This document shows positions 1 through 8,490 of a stretch of 64,000 nucleotides of DNA, one piece after another. How positions within the stretch are numbered: the first letter of the stretch is position 1; each line of letters begins with the position of its first letter. The stretch lies in NCBI RefSeq assembly GCF_004138485.1, contig NZ_ML142848.1:1338640-1402639 (forward strand). The letters run 5' to 3'. Made by a program: the position numbers and the translations under genes. The notes below the pieces were generated by a model. It had not been told where the DNA came from. It ran no database searches and saw only the letters and a program-made list of their open reading frames with translations. The stretch comes from Peristeroidobacter soli. Lineage in GTDB: Bacteria; Pseudomonadota; Gammaproteobacteria; Steroidobacterales; Steroidobacteraceae.

Positions 1-178
1 CGCCATCGTAGTCGTCGCCAGACTCGGGCAGCACGTCGCAATGAACGTAGCGCCAGATGTTCTTCCACCGCGGCATGCTCATGCCGAGCGCGCCGTGCTG
101 TCGCCACCGTGGAGTGAATTGTTCGCGAGACAGCGCCGGGTTGCGACGCGCTAGATACATCAGCTTGGGTCGGATCAT
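1..178 (-). CDS. EthD-like domain protein, partial at the left edge
   Basis: Reverse-strand reading from the ATG at 178 gives 59 residues beginning MIRPKLMYLARRNPALSREQ and continuing through an RWRQHGAL stretch, with no stop before the window edge. The Arg-rich start, the F-x-x-R/Y-W-x-x-H-G pattern and the RYVH segment resemble the ferredoxin-like fold of EthD/Dabb small proteins. Some of these act beside oxidative ring- or ether-degrading enzymes. It starts 11 bp after the stop of the SDR gene, so it is very likely the third gene of the OYE-SDR operon. The C-terminal part is missing, so the assignment rests on the N-terminus only. Confidence 0.6.
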   Translation of the reverse strand, partial: MIRPKLMYLARRNPALSREQFTPRWRQHGALGMSMPRWKNIWRYVHCDVLPESGDDYDG

Positions 179-189
179 GCGAGCCCCCG

Positions 190-939
190 TCAACGCACCG
201 TCCGTCCTCCGTCGACGATGAGTTGCTCACCCGTGATAAAACTGGCGCGATCCGATAGCAGCCAGGCCGCGGCTTCCGCTTGTTCCTCGGGCGATGACAC
301 GCGACCGAGCGGAATGCCCTTGGTTGTCTCCTGCTCACCGCCCGGGCGCGTTCGCATCTGAAGCTCCATCATCTCGGTGCGCGTCGTGCCCGGGCAGATG
401 CAGTTCACTCGCACGCCAAACGGCGCAGCGTCCAGCGCCACCGACTTGGTCAAGCCGATCACCGCATGCTTGCTCGCGCTGTACAGCGACAGGCCAGGGA
501 AACCTCGCGTGCCGGCGATGGAGGACGTGTTCACGACCGCCCCCGCGCGTTGACGCTGCATGATTCGCAACTCGTGACGCAGACACAGCCATACCGATCG
601 AACGTTGGTATCGAAGACCTGCTCATACATCTCGGCCGGCGTATCGACGAGCGGCACGGCATCCTGCGTCATGGCTGCGTTGTTGAAGGCGCCGTCGAGT
701 CGACCGAACTCGCTTTCAATGAAAGCGAACAGACCTTCGATGCTCGACGCGTCACGCAGATCGGCGGATTTGAAGCAAGCACTGGCGCCAGCGGCAGCGA
801 TTGCCGCCCGCCCCTCCGCCTCACGCCGAGCCGTCGCGATGACTCGTGCGCCCTCACGGACGAACAAACCGACGGCAGCGCGGCCAATGCCGGCGCTCGC
901 ACCGGTAACCAGAATGACCTTGCCTTCGAGCATGCCCAT
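190..939 (-). CDS. SDR family NAD(P)-dependent oxidoreductase
   Basis: Classical short-chain dehydrogenase of about 249 residues, the usual family length. The N-terminus holds the Rossmann motif TGASAGIG, followed by NNA (residues ~85-88), the catalytic Ser in NTSSIAG and the YSASK Tyr/Lys pair. The C-terminus ends in the common ITGEQLIVDGG segment. It should oxidise or reduce a hydroxyl/keto group with NAD(P); the substrate cannot be read from sequence. The ATG at 939 is preferred because GGGGG lies 6-7 bases upstream; a TTG 15 bases earlier overlaps the previous stop. It follows the flavin oxidoreductase gene by 11 bp, so the two are probably co-transcribed and may act on one substrate. Confidence 0.93.
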   Translation of the reverse strand: MGMLEGKVILVTGASAGIGRAAVGLFVREGARVIATARREAEGRAAIAAAGASACFKSADLRDASSIEGLFAFIESEFGRLDGAFNNAAMTQDAVPLVDTPAEMYEQVFDTNVRSVWLCLRHELRIMQRQRAGAVVNTSSIAGTRGFPGLSLYSASKHAVIGLTKSVALDAAPFGVRVNCICPGTTRTEMMELQMRTRPGGEQETTKGIPLGRVSSPEEQAEAAAWLLSDRASFITGEQLIVDGGRTVR

Positions 940-950
940 ACAACACCCCC

Positions 951-2063
951 TCAATGCAGCCGATCGAGCATGTCGCGCGAGAACGGCTGCAACGCCTCGG
1001 CGCCGCGCTCGGCAACTGTGCGCACCCAGTCGGGATTCGCCAACAACGCGCGCCCAACGGCGACCAAGTCGAACTCGCCGCGCGCAAGGAAATCTTCCAG
1101 GCGATCGATAGCTGCCTGATCGATCGCCGCGAACTGTTTGCCCTGAGGAGATTTGAAATCGTTGCCGAGCGTCACCGAGCCCACCGCGATGGTCGGCCGT
1201 CCCGATAGTTTTCGCGTCCAGCCCGCGAGCGTCAGATCGCTACCTGTGAACGCCGGATCCCAGAAGCGTCGGGTCGAACAATGGAAGACATCGACGCCGG
1301 CATCGACCAGTGGGCGCAGGAACCGCGTCAATTCATCCGGCGATGTGAACAGCTTCGCGTCGTAGTCGAGCTGCTTCCACTGCGAGAAGCGCAGCAGCAC
1401 GGGGAACGACGGGCCAACGCGCCGGCGAATCTCCTGGACGACTTCGACGGCAAAGCGGCCACGCCGTTCGAGCCCGCCGCCATAGCGATCGGATCGCTGA
1501 TTCGTGGTCGACCAGAAGAATTGATCGAGCAAATAGCCGTGCGCGCCGTGAATCTCGACGCCATCGCAGCCCAGCCGTTGCGCCAATACGGCGGCGGCCG
1601 CGAAGGATTCGATCGCCGCATCGATATCGGCCTGGGCCATCGCGCGCCCGATGGGACGATTCGCAGCCGCGAGGCCCGACGGACTGATGCGCGTCGCGGC
1701 GGCCAGTGTATCGGTCATGCCGACCATCGAGGGTTCGAACGCACCGACGTGCCACAGCTGCGGCACCAGGCACGCCCCCTCCTCGTGCACGGCTCGAGCC
1801 ATTTCCCGCCAGGCCGGCGCGGATTCGGCGTTCAATCGCGGCACGCAAGCACCGAACGCACCGATCTCATCGGGCGCGCAGCCTTCAGTGATGATCATCG
1901 CGACCCCGCCCGCCGCTCGACGCCGGTAGTAAGCCATAACCTCCGGGCCCGGAACGCCGCCGGGCGAACGTTCGCGCGTCATCGGCGCCATCACCACGCG
2001 ATTGCGCAGCGACAGCGCGCCGAGCTCGACCGGCTGCAACAGCCGGGTCACGGCACTGCTCAT
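951..2063 (-). CDS. NADH:flavin oxidoreductase, Old Yellow Enzyme family
   Basis: A 370-residue FMN TIM-barrel ene-reductase. It opens LLQPVELGALSLRNRVVMAP, the typical first strand of the OYE family, and contains HGAHGYLLDQFFW, where the His pair binds the phenolic or enone oxygen, and a phosphate-binding segment ending VAVGRALLANPDWV. Such enzymes reduce activated C=C bonds with NAD(P)H. The ATG at 2063 has AGGGGG seven bases upstream; an ATG 30 bases earlier lacks such a site. It is the first gene of the leftward OYE-SDR-EthD operon and diverges from the Dabb gene. A MarR regulator lies just beyond. The physiological substrate is unknown. Confidence 0.93.
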   Translation of the reverse strand: MSSAVTRLLQPVELGALSLRNRVVMAPMTRERSPGGVPGPEVMAYYRRRAAGGVAMIITEGCAPDEIGAFGACVPRLNAESAPAWREMARAVHEEGACLVPQLWHVGAFEPSMVGMTDTLAAATRISPSGLAAANRPIGRAMAQADIDAAIESFAAAAVLAQRLGCDGVEIHGAHGYLLDQFFWSTTNQRSDRYGGGLERRGRFAVEVVQEIRRRVGPSFPVLLRFSQWKQLDYDAKLFTSPDELTRFLRPLVDAGVDVFHCSTRRFWDPAFTGSDLTLAGWTRKLSGRPTIAVGSVTLGNDFKSPQGKQFAAIDQAAIDRLEDFLARGEFDLVAVGRALLANPDWVRTVAERGAEALQPFSRDMLDRLH

Positions 2064-2103
2064 TACCACCCCCTGCTGGTCTCGCCCCAGCATACCCCAT
2101 TTT

Positions 2104-2123
2104 AAATCTATTTCGATGTATTT
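2104..2123. promoter_or_regulatory. AT-rich imperfect palindrome in a divergent promoter region
   Basis: The 113-bp gap between the OYE and Dabb start codons contains an AT-rich island (2099-2126) in otherwise GC-rich DNA. Within it, AAAT-N2-AT-N4-AT-N2-ATTT is symmetric. TACTAT at 2146-2151 could be the -10 of the rightward gene. MarR proteins typically bind AT-rich palindromes of 16-20 bp, and a MarR gene lies about 500 bp away, so this is the best operator candidate. Its role is inferred from position only. Confidence 0.4.
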
Positions 2124-2176
2124 ATTCCGGCGCGCCCGGACACGCTACTATCGCCGCCCCGGAAGTGGAGCGAGCA

Positions 2177-2455
2177 ATGATCAAGCACATCGTCCTGTGG
2201 CGGCTGAAAAACAAGGCGGACGTGGCGCGCGTCAAGCAGGAGCTGGAGAGCATGCGCGGCAGGATTCCAGGCCTGCTGGGCCTGGAGGTGGGCGTCAATT
2301 TCGCGGCGGGCTCACCGGTGGACGTGGGGCTGTACACCGAGTTCACGGACCGGGCGGCGCTGGCCGCATACGCCGACCATCCGGTGCACGCACCGGTGAA
2401 GCAAACAGTCGGCGCTCTGGTGGCCGAACGCTGGGTGCTGGACTACGAGACCTGA
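2177..2455 (+). CDS. Dabb (stress-responsive A/B barrel) domain protein
   Basis: A 92-residue single-domain protein starting MIKHIVLWRLK. The I/V-K-H-I-V-L-W/F-x-x-K opening and the Y-x-x-H-P-x-H segment (YADHPVHAPVK) are hallmarks of the Dabb alpha/beta ferredoxin-like barrel, which usually forms dimers. The ATG at 2177 is chosen because GGAG lies 6-7 bases upstream; the GTG at 2165 overlaps that site. It diverges from the OYE operon and converges on the MarR gene 4 bp away. Dabb proteins are found in stress responses and as small cyclases in aromatic metabolism; the exact role here is unknown. Confidence 0.85.
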   Translation: MIKHIVLWRLKNKADVARVKQELESMRGRIPGLLGLEVGVNFAAGSPVDVGLYTEFTDRAALAAYADHPVHAPVKQTVGALVAERWVLDYET

Positions 2456-2459
2456 GCGA

Positions 2460-2957
2460 CTATTCTTCGGTCTGCTCGGCCTGCTCGGCCAGGCGACGGC
2501 GCTCGGACTCGAACGCGTCCAGGCGATCGAAAATGTCGCGGAGCTGCTGACGCAACTGCTTCAGCTCAGCCTGCGACATGCCCTCGACCATTGCCTGATA
2601 GACATCCGAGCTCAGGGTGTTGCAGAGCTGCGCGACTTCCCGGCCCTTCTTGGTCAGCGAGACGGTGACCGAGCGGCTATCGTCCTCGGCGCGCTTGCGT
2701 TTGACCAGCCCGCGCTTTTCCAGCTGCAGGATCTGGTGAGAGATCGTCGATTGCGGCAGCACCATGCGGCTGACCAGATCGCCGACCCGCGCCTCTTCGT
2801 TTTCCATCAGGATGACCAGCATCCTCGAGTTGTGCAGATCGATGCCGTATTCCCGGAAATAGGGATTACAGATCAGAAACACCCGGGCGCTGATGCGATG
2901 GATGAGAAAGGAGATACGTTCGTCGAGCGGTGGTAGCGGCTTGTTCGATCTGGCCAT
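2460..2957 (-). CDS. MarR family winged-helix transcriptional regulator
   Basis: A 165-residue protein with a MarR fold. An N-terminal helix is followed by the winged helix, with recognition segment RVGDLVSRMVLPQSTISHQI, the wing (KRKRAEDDSRSVTVSLTKKG, containing the conserved D-x-R) and a C-terminal dimerisation helix rich in Glu/Arg. MarR dimers usually repress neighbouring genes until a small aromatic ligand binds. The neighbours are OYE, SDR, EthD and Dabb genes, so control of that set is the natural inference. The start at 2957 (MARSNK) gives the normal family length; a TTG 33 bases upstream would add an unconserved stretch. It converges with the Dabb gene. Confidence 0.9.
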   Translation of the reverse strand: MARSNKPLPPLDERISFLIHRISARVFLICNPYFREYGIDLHNSRMLVILMENEEARVGDLVSRMVLPQSTISHQILQLEKRGLVKRKRAEDDSRSVTVSLTKKGREVAQLCNTLSSDVYQAMVEGMSQAELKQLRQQLRDIFDRLDAFESERRRLAEQAEQTEE

Positions 2958-3042
2958 TTCGCAGTTGCTATTCTTCGCAGATCCCTGCAACTGCGCCGCA
3001 CTCTAGCACACGGCCGCCATACAAATAAAAGCACCCGTTGAA

Positions 3043-3068
3043 AAGCCAGCCGATCGCTCGGCTGGCTT
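3043..3068 (-). terminator. Rho-independent terminator after the disordered-protein gene
   Basis: AAGCCAGCCG / CGGCTGGCTT forms a perfect 10-bp stem with a six-base loop. It lies 17 bp past the stop of the leftward gene and, read on that strand, ends in TTTT. The stem could also stop leftward read-through into the MarR gene. Confidence 0.75.
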
Positions 3069-3085
3069 CGAGTTGCCGGATCGAC

Positions 3086-3373
3086 TCAGCGACGATCCTT
3101 GTCCTGATCGCGGTCCTGTTGCTCGGTGCGGTTGCCACTGCCACCTTGCTGTGGCGAACGCATCTGGCCCGATTGACCGGGTTGATTGCGCTGGCTGCCT
3201 TCCTGGCTCTGCTGACCCGATCGCGATCCGCCGCCTTGCTGATCCTGACGGACCTGGTTCTGACCCTGCTGCTTGTTACCCTGAGACGTCTGCTGCTGCT
3301 GGTTGCGATTGGCATCGCTGCCAGCCTGCGCAGTGCGATTCCGATCCTCAGGATTGTTACGCTCGTTCGCCAT
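3086..3373 (-). CDS. Intrinsically disordered Gln/Asn/Gly/Arg-rich protein
   Basis: A 95-residue protein made almost wholly of Q, N, G, R, S, D and E, with runs such as RNQQQQTSQGNKQQGQNQ and no hydrophobic core, signal peptide or Cys. The ATG at 3373 has GAGGAG six bases upstream, and a clear terminator follows, so the gene looks real despite low complexity. It stands alone between the MarR gene and the propeller-amidohydrolase. Such highly hydrophilic proteins are often stress- or desiccation-linked, or bind nucleic acid, but nothing in this sequence settles a function. Confidence 0.72.
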   Translation of the reverse strand: MANERNNPEDRNRTAQAGSDANRNQQQQTSQGNKQQGQNQVRQDQQGGGSRSGQQSQEGSQRNQPGQSGQMRSPQQGGSGNRTEQQDRDQDKDRR

Positions 3374-3434
3374 GAAAGTCTCCTCGAGTTGGCGCGTTGA
3401 CTTCTCTATGAGGCCCGCCGCGAGTATCACGGAG

Positions 3435-3446
3435 GGGAAATTTCCC
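3435..3446. promoter_or_regulatory. 12-bp perfect palindrome upstream of the disordered-protein gene
   Basis: GGGAAATTTCCC lies about 60 bp upstream of the start at 3373, and flanking bases extend it (GAGG on the left, CTC on the right with one bulge). It sits in a 232-bp gap that otherwise shows nothing recognisable. A regulator site is possible but unproven. Confidence 0.35.
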
Positions 3447-3605
3447 TCATCGATGTTGCGCCCGACATCGCAGACCTAAACGCGCGGCGCCTCCTGGAGT
3501 TGCATGCGGAGATGCGCATAGCCCGCAACGGGATATCCGAGACTGACGTAGGTTATAGCTGTCGTGCCAACCACGTCAGCCTGTGCGGACTGTCCACAAT
3601 TGAAC

Positions 3606-6600
3606 TCAGTGACTGTGCCCCGTCCAGGCCGGACTCCAGTCGATGCCATGTCGATCGCCGAGCTCCCAGTAGAATTTGCTACGCGGCCGATTGTAATTAC
3701 CGATCTCGTTCATGCTCTGCGAATCGTACAGCCGGCCGTTCACCATGGTGTAAAGCACACTGTTGGTGTTGCGGATGTCGGCGAGCGGATCGCGATCCAG
3801 CACGATCAGATCGGCCAGCTTGCCGGCCTCTATGGAGCCGAGCTGATGATCCAGGCCGTACGTATGAGCGCCATTGATGGTCGCGGCACGCAGGATTCGC
3901 ATCGGCGACATGCCGCCTTCGGCGAGCAGCTGCATTTCCCAATGAATGGCGATGCCGGAGGACTGGCCGTGCGAACCGACGTTGATGGTCACGCCCGCAT
4001 CGTCGAGACGTTTGATGGAGCGCCCCACCGAACGGAAGCCCACGTCGTACAGCTCATCCGCATAATGAATGGACTGCATGCCACGCACGTACAGCGGCGC
4101 CTCGCCCGCGCCAGTGATCGGGTTGTACGCGTTGTTCACGCCCGGAATGTAAGTGCGAACCTTGCTTTCCTTCCAGGGCTCCTGGTGCTGATAAATGTAG
4201 TTTTCGCCGAACAGCTCGCCGAACGTGACGATCAGCGTCGGTGTGCTCGACATCGACGCGTTCTTGAACAGCTGCAACAGATCGTCGTAATACGTCGCGA
4301 CCGGCAGGTTGTGCTCGAGGTTGGTGGTGCCGTCCAGAATCATGCTGACGTTATCGTAGAAGTGACCGGCGCCTTCCGCGTCGACCATCAACCCGCCTTC
4401 CGCCGCCGCCTGCAACAACCATTGCTTCTGTTCGCGCGTAGTCAGCTTGTAGCTCTTGAGAATGTGGCCGCCGATGGCTTGCTTGCGTCGCACGATGGCG
4501 CGCGCGTCTTCGAGATTCCGGATCTGATTGAACACACGATCCGGCTTGCCGGAGCGCCCGTAGATCACAAAGCCGGTGCTCAGCCAGCGCGGACCGACCA
4601 TCTCACCCGCCTGCGTCATCTCAGTGGCTTCGTAGCTCGTGAGCTCGTTCGAATACGGATCGAAGTTCGTGGTCACGCCATACGCCAACGCGGCGTAGTG
4701 CGTCGGACGCTTCACCGGCGTTACGCCAGTCATGTAGCAGCAGTCGATGTGACCGTGCGCGTCGAACATTCCCGGCATGAGCGTCTTGCCACCGAGATCG
4801 ATGACCTTCGCACCGCGCGGAACCGCGACGCTATCCATCGGACCGACTGCCTTGATCCGATTGCCTTCGACGACAACTGCGCCTCGTTCGATGATGTCCT
4901 GCCCGGTCATCGGCAGAATGCGGGCGTTCACGAAGGCGACGGTGCCTTCAGGAACATCGCCCTTGACGCTCAGAGCGATTGCACGCTGAGCTTTTTCAAC
5001 GACACCGCGCTCACCCGGCGAGCTCACGAACAAATCCCGGCCAAGCGTCCAGATCATTTTCGAGGAGTCCGGCGTCCACACCAGCTCGAAGCCGTCTGTC
5101 GCAGTGAGCTGTCGGGCCGAGCTGTTTCCCTGCGCAGTGACTTTGAGTGCCTGATCGCTCTCCTGGTATGGCATCACGTACAGCTGGTTGAACTCTTTGA
5201 ACGCCAGCCACCGACCATCCGGGCTGAGCACGAAGTCGCCCGTATCGGCAGTCTCGGCGTACGCCACATCGCGAGCATCCTTGCCATCGACACCAATGCT
5301 CCGGAGTAGCACGGCTTTGCGACCGGCGAAGTCCGATGCGCCGAAGAAATAGATGCGCTTGTCGTCAGGTGAGAACTGCGCGAGGCCGCTGGCTTCGGTG
5401 AGGAACTTCCCGCCAGTGCCGTCCGAGTTCACGAGATAGAGACCGACCCGATCCGCGGCACCGCCCATCGCGTTGTCAGGATCCATGATGCGATAGGCAA
5501 CGCGGCGACCGTCGCGCGAGAACGTCGGCTGACGAATCGCACCTCGGCTGCTGACAATTACTTTCTCTTTGCCGTTGGCGGAACGCAGCTTGAGCGTCGA
5601 GCCGGTCTCATCATTCCACTCGACATACGCAAGCGTGCGCCCGTCCGGCGACCACATCGGCTCGCTCTCCGCCTGCACCGACTTGGTCAAACGTTGCGGA
5701 GCGCGCTGCCCCGCCAGATCCTGCCGCCAGAGCTTGCCGAGCGCGCGAAACACCAATTCACCGCTCGGCGAAACAGCGAGCTGCCTGAAGATACGCACGT
5801 CGAATTGACCGGGCGCCGATTCCAGCCGAGTGCGCAGCGTCTTGTGAATGCGATGGTGCGCGGGCGCCTGGAACGGAATCTGCGTCGCCTGACCGGTCTG
5901 CACATCGACCTTCAGCAACTGACCTTTGCCCCAGATGGCGACGTGACGATTGTCGGGGAACCAGCCGAACGCGGGGTAGTAGTGCTCTTGCGGGATATAG
6001 TCGCCCTGCAGATCGCGATCCAGCTCCTGATACACCGGGTGCTGCGTGTTCGACGCCACGTCATAACGGAACAACACAGTTTTCGAACCGACACGGCGAA
6101 TGAATGCAACGGTCTTCGCATCGGGCGACACCTGCGGCGTCGTCGCGCTGCCGAAGCCGGCAATCAAATCCGAGCTCTCGCCGGTTTGCATATCGAGCCG
6201 GCGAATGACGAAGTTGCTGAGCCCCGTGTTCAAGTACACGTAGTGCTCGCCGCCTTTGCGCTCGGTGTAATAGAGATAACGACCGTCGGACGCGAGTCGC
6301 GGTTCCTGCACATCCTTGCCGCTCTCGGGCGGAGTCACGACGACTTGCTCGGCGGTGCCGTCGAGGAAGAAGCGGCGGACCTCCGACATCTTCATCTCAT
6401 GCACGCTGGCGTTGGTTTTGATGGCCACGATGGAACGACCGTCATGCGACCACGCCGGCCCGGTGATCATCGCCAGGTTTTCCTTGCTGATCTGCCGTGC
6501 TCCCGAACCGTCGAGCGCCGAGATCCAGAGGTTGTCGGCACCCGTTTCATCGCTGAGATACACCAGCGACTTGCCGTCGGGACTGAACTGCGGGCTGCGC

Positions 6601-6860
6601 TGCACGGCCGGGCCGGAGTGAATGGGCCTGGCGACGCCGCCTTCGGCGGGCATCACATAGATGTCATTGAGCAGATCGAACGCGATGGTCTTGCCGTCGG
6701 GGCTTACATCCAGACTCATCCACGTCCCTTCGGTCGCGGTGAAATCGATATCGCGATACGCCGGCGCTTGATCGGCAGCGCCACTGAGTTGAGCCGTAAG
6801 CACGGCGCACAGCGCTCCGGCGAGCGTGAGCGCACGCCGGGCGTTGCTTCGTCCACTCAT
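3606..6860 (-). CDS. Exported beta-propeller/amidohydrolase fusion protein
   Basis: A 1084-residue protein. A signal peptide (~1-28, cleavage near AQLSGAA) is followed by a TolB/WD40-like propeller (~30-620) with repeats such as SPDGKTIAFD, SPDGKSLVYLS and SPDGRWLAFKE. An amidohydrolase domain (~640-1075) has the metal motif FDAHGHID (His702/His704) and the common C-terminal GSIEAGKLADLIVLDRDPL. This architecture is frequent in Xanthomonadales-type genomes, and the enzymes are thought to hydrolyse amide or peptide-like bonds outside the cytoplasm. The substrate is unknown. The gene is leftward, 108 bp after the methyltransferase gene, with two hairpins between them, so it probably has its own transcript or is attenuated. 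Confidence 0.9.
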   Translation of the reverse strand: MSGRSNARRALTLAGALCAVLTAQLSGAADQAPAYRDIDFTATEGTWMSLDVSPDGKTIAFDLLNDIYVMPAEGGVARPIHSGPAVQRSPQFSPDGKSLVYLSDETGADNLWISALDGSGARQISKENLAMITGPAWSHDGRSIVAIKTNASVHEMKMSEVRRFFLDGTAEQVVVTPPESGKDVQEPRLASDGRYLYYTERKGGEHYVYLNTGLSNFVIRRLDMQTGESSDLIAGFGSATTPQVSPDAKTVAFIRRVGSKTVLFRYDVASNTQHPVYQELDRDLQGDYIPQEHYYPAFGWFPDNRHVAIWGKGQLLKVDVQTGQATQIPFQAPAHHRIHKTLRTRLESAPGQFDVRIFRQLAVSPSGELVFRALGKLWRQDLAGQRAPQRLTKSVQAESEPMWSPDGRTLAYVEWNDETGSTLKLRSANGKEKVIVSSRGAIRQPTFSRDGRRVAYRIMDPDNAMGGAADRVGLYLVNSDGTGGKFLTEASGLAQFSPDDKRIYFFGASDFAGRKAVLLRSIGVDGKDARDVAYAETADTGDFVLSPDGRWLAFKEFNQLYVMPYQESDQALKVTAQGNSSARQLTATDGFELVWTPDSSKMIWTLGRDLFVSSPGERGVVEKAQRAIALSVKGDVPEGTVAFVNARILPMTGQDIIERGAVVVEGNRIKAVGPMDSVAVPRGAKVIDLGGKTLMPGMFDAHGHIDCCYMTGVTPVKRPTHYAALAYGVTTNFDPYSNELTSYEATEMTQAGEMVGPRWLSTGFVIYGRSGKPDRVFNQIRNLEDARAIVRRKQAIGGHILKSYKLTTREQKQWLLQAAAEGGLMVDAEGAGHFYDNVSMILDGTTNLEHNLPVATYYDDLLQLFKNASMSSTPTLIVTFGELFGENYIYQHQEPWKESKVRTYIPGVNNAYNPITGAGEAPLYVRGMQSIHYADELYDVGFRSVGRSIKRLDDAGVTINVGSHGQSSGIAIHWEMQLLAEGGMSPMRILRAATINGAHTYGLDHQLGSIEAGKLADLIVLDRDPLADIRNTNSVLYTMVNGRLYDSQSMNEIGNYNRPRSKFYWELGDRHGIDWSPAWTGHSH

Positions 6861-6899
6861 CGATGACCCCTGTTGAATATTGTCGGGTCATCTTATAGA

Positions 6900-6960
6900 G
6901 CCGGTTTCTCGCGAACCGGCGCGTTCTCGGAGCGGCTCGGTGCCCAGTGGGCACCAGCCG
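6900..6960 (-). terminator. Two tandem hairpins between methyltransferase and amidohydrolase genes
   Basis: Hairpin one (6934-6960) pairs GGTGCCC with GGGCACC, extended by CGGCT/AGCCG around one bulged base. Hairpin two (6900-6920) pairs GCCGGTT with AACCGGC. Both lie just past the methyltransferase stop on the leftward strand, before the next gene. Neither has a long U run, so attenuation or transcript protection is as likely as full termination. Confidence 0.5.
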
Positions 6961-6968
6961 CCCGAGAC

Positions 6969-7874
6969 TCAGGCGGCAGGCGCCGCCGGCTTGCGGAACT
7001 TCAGCGTCATGCGATCCGATTCGCCGATCGCATCGTACTTGGTGCGATCGAAGTTCGGATCGTTGGCATCCGGGCCTTCGCTGTAGGGGCGCGTGCGCTT
7101 GGTGGGCGGCAAGGTCCACACACCGAACGGATGATCCTTGGTGTCCTTGGCGTTGGCATTGATCTGCGACTTCTCGACCAGCTCGAAGCCGGCCTTCTGC
7201 GCCTGCTCGATCACGTAGGCTTCGGTGACATAGCCGCTCGCGGCCTTGGGATCCTGCTCACCCGGGTTGGCGCGATGCTGCTCGATGGCGAGAATGCCGC
7301 CAGGCTTGAGCGCGCCGTACAGATCCTTGAGGAATTTATCGGTGACGCCGCCGCCCATCCAGCCATGGAACGAGCGCGCCGACAGCGCGAAGTCGAACGT
7401 GTTCTCCGGCAGCGGCGCCGACCTGGCACCGAAGTTCACGAACTGCACCGAGCCATACACGTCGGGCCTGGCAGCAAAGCGCGCTTCGAAATCCTTGCGT
7501 CCCTGTTTGGCCGCTTCGGACAACTCCGGATTCGCGAGATCCGCAGCGGTCGCGTAGTACTTGCCGCCGGTCGCATTCGCGTATGGCGCGAGGATATCGC
7601 TCCACCAACCGGCACCGGGCTGCACTTCGAGCACCGTCATGCCGGGCGCGAGCCCCCAGAACTCCAAGGCTTCCTTCGGATGACGAAACTCATCGCGCGC
7701 CTTGTCATCGGCGCTGCGCCACTCGCCACTGAGACTCGCAACCAACGGATCGGCGGCGGCTGGCTGAGTCGCTTCGGCAACCGGCGGCGTCTGCGTCGTG
7801 GGCTCCTGCTTCGAGCAAGCTGACAGCGCTGTAAGCAAAGCGAGCGCGGACACGCCCATCAATGACTTTCTCAT
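6969..7874 (-). CDS. Lipoprotein-type class I SAM-dependent methyltransferase
   Basis: A 301-residue protein. A lipoprotein signal (LTALSAC, acylated Cys ~20) and a Pro/Thr/Ala-rich linker (to ~42) precede a methyltransferase-like domain: LAPGMTVLEVQPGAGWWSD is the SAM-binding motif I, and GALKPGGILAIEQHR is the strand-4/5 region. It resembles the predicted methyltransferase group COG4798, which often carries export signals. The first codon overlaps the stop of the VOC gene by 4 bp (ATGA), so translation is coupled. An exported SAM enzyme is puzzling because SAM is cytoplasmic; the fold may have another role. The C-terminus is basic and Pro-rich. Confidence 0.85.
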   Translation of the reverse strand: MRKSLMGVSALALLTALSACSKQEPTTQTPPVAEATQPAAADPLVASLSGEWRSADDKARDEFRHPKEALEFWGLAPGMTVLEVQPGAGWWSDILAPYANATGGKYYATAADLANPELSEAAKQGRKDFEARFAARPDVYGSVQFVNFGARSAPLPENTFDFALSARSFHGWMGGGVTDKFLKDLYGALKPGGILAIEQHRANPGEQDPKAASGYVTEAYVIEQAQKAGFELVEKSQINANAKDTKDHPFGVWTLPPTKRTRPYSEGPDANDPNFDRTKYDAIGESDRMTLKFRKPAAPAA

Positions 7875-8266
7875 TTGTTCTCTCCCGGTTGGTGGCAGAC
7901 GGCTTCGAGATTCACTCCGTTGAGATCGACCACGAAGGCGCCGTAATAGTTCGGATGATAGTGCTCGCGAATGCCCGGCGGACCATTGTCGCGAGCGCCA
8001 GCCGCCATTGCTGCTTTATAGAACGCATCGACCTCCGCACGCGTCTTAGCCGTGAAGCACAAGTGCATGCCCTGCGGCGCCACGCCCTGGCCGATCCAGA
8101 AATAGGGTTTGTGGTCGGTGCCGAAGCCGGTGTAGTCGCTCGCCCGCCCGCTCTCCTCCTTGGGCACGTTCATGACCACGCCGATGCCGAGCGGTGCCAG
8201 TGCCTTCAGATAGAACGCCTTGGACGCCGCGAAGTCCGGGACGGAAATGCCAAGGTGGTCGAGCAT
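7871..8266 (-). CDS. VOC family (glyoxalase-like) protein
   Basis: A 131-residue vicinal-oxygen-chelate protein starting MLDHLGISVPDFAASKAFY. It has two beta-alpha-beta-beta-beta modules, with metal-ligand candidates His4, His in GMHLCF, and Glu in VNLEAVCH. Members include glyoxalase I, dioxygenases and resistance proteins; the length fits the small lactoylglutathione-lyase-like group, but the substrate cannot be told. The ATG at 8266 has AGGGGA upstream; in-frame extension to 8305 has no support. It is the first gene of a two-gene unit with the exported methyltransferase (4-bp overlap). Confidence 0.88.
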   Translation of the reverse strand: MLDHLGISVPDFAASKAFYLKALAPLGIGVVMNVPKEESGRASDYTGFGTDHKPYFWIGQGVAPQGMHLCFTAKTRAEVDAFYKAAMAAGARDNGPPGIREHYHPNYYGAFVVDLNGVNLEAVCHQPGENK

Positions 8267-8490
8267 GGGAGAGTCCCCTGAATGAATGGGCGCCAAGCAT
8301 GGCATCGCCGCGTCGACCGGTTCAATCTCAGCGGTTGCGCCCTGTCGCGCCAGAGGCTCACTTGGTCGGCCAGACGGTCGACCTACTCAGGTGTGCGCGA
8401 GGCCGCCACCCCGTAATATCGACGGTACGGATCGCGTCGACGAACCGCCGCGGCGGAAGTGGTCTTCGAACGCTGGCAGCAAGATCGAAC

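Noticed and set aside
3564-5309. Long 581-codon rightward open frame opposite the amidohydrolase gene
   Set aside because: It is the antisense shadow of a clearly conserved GC-rich gene, rich in Arg/His/Val, with no family features or ribosome binding site.
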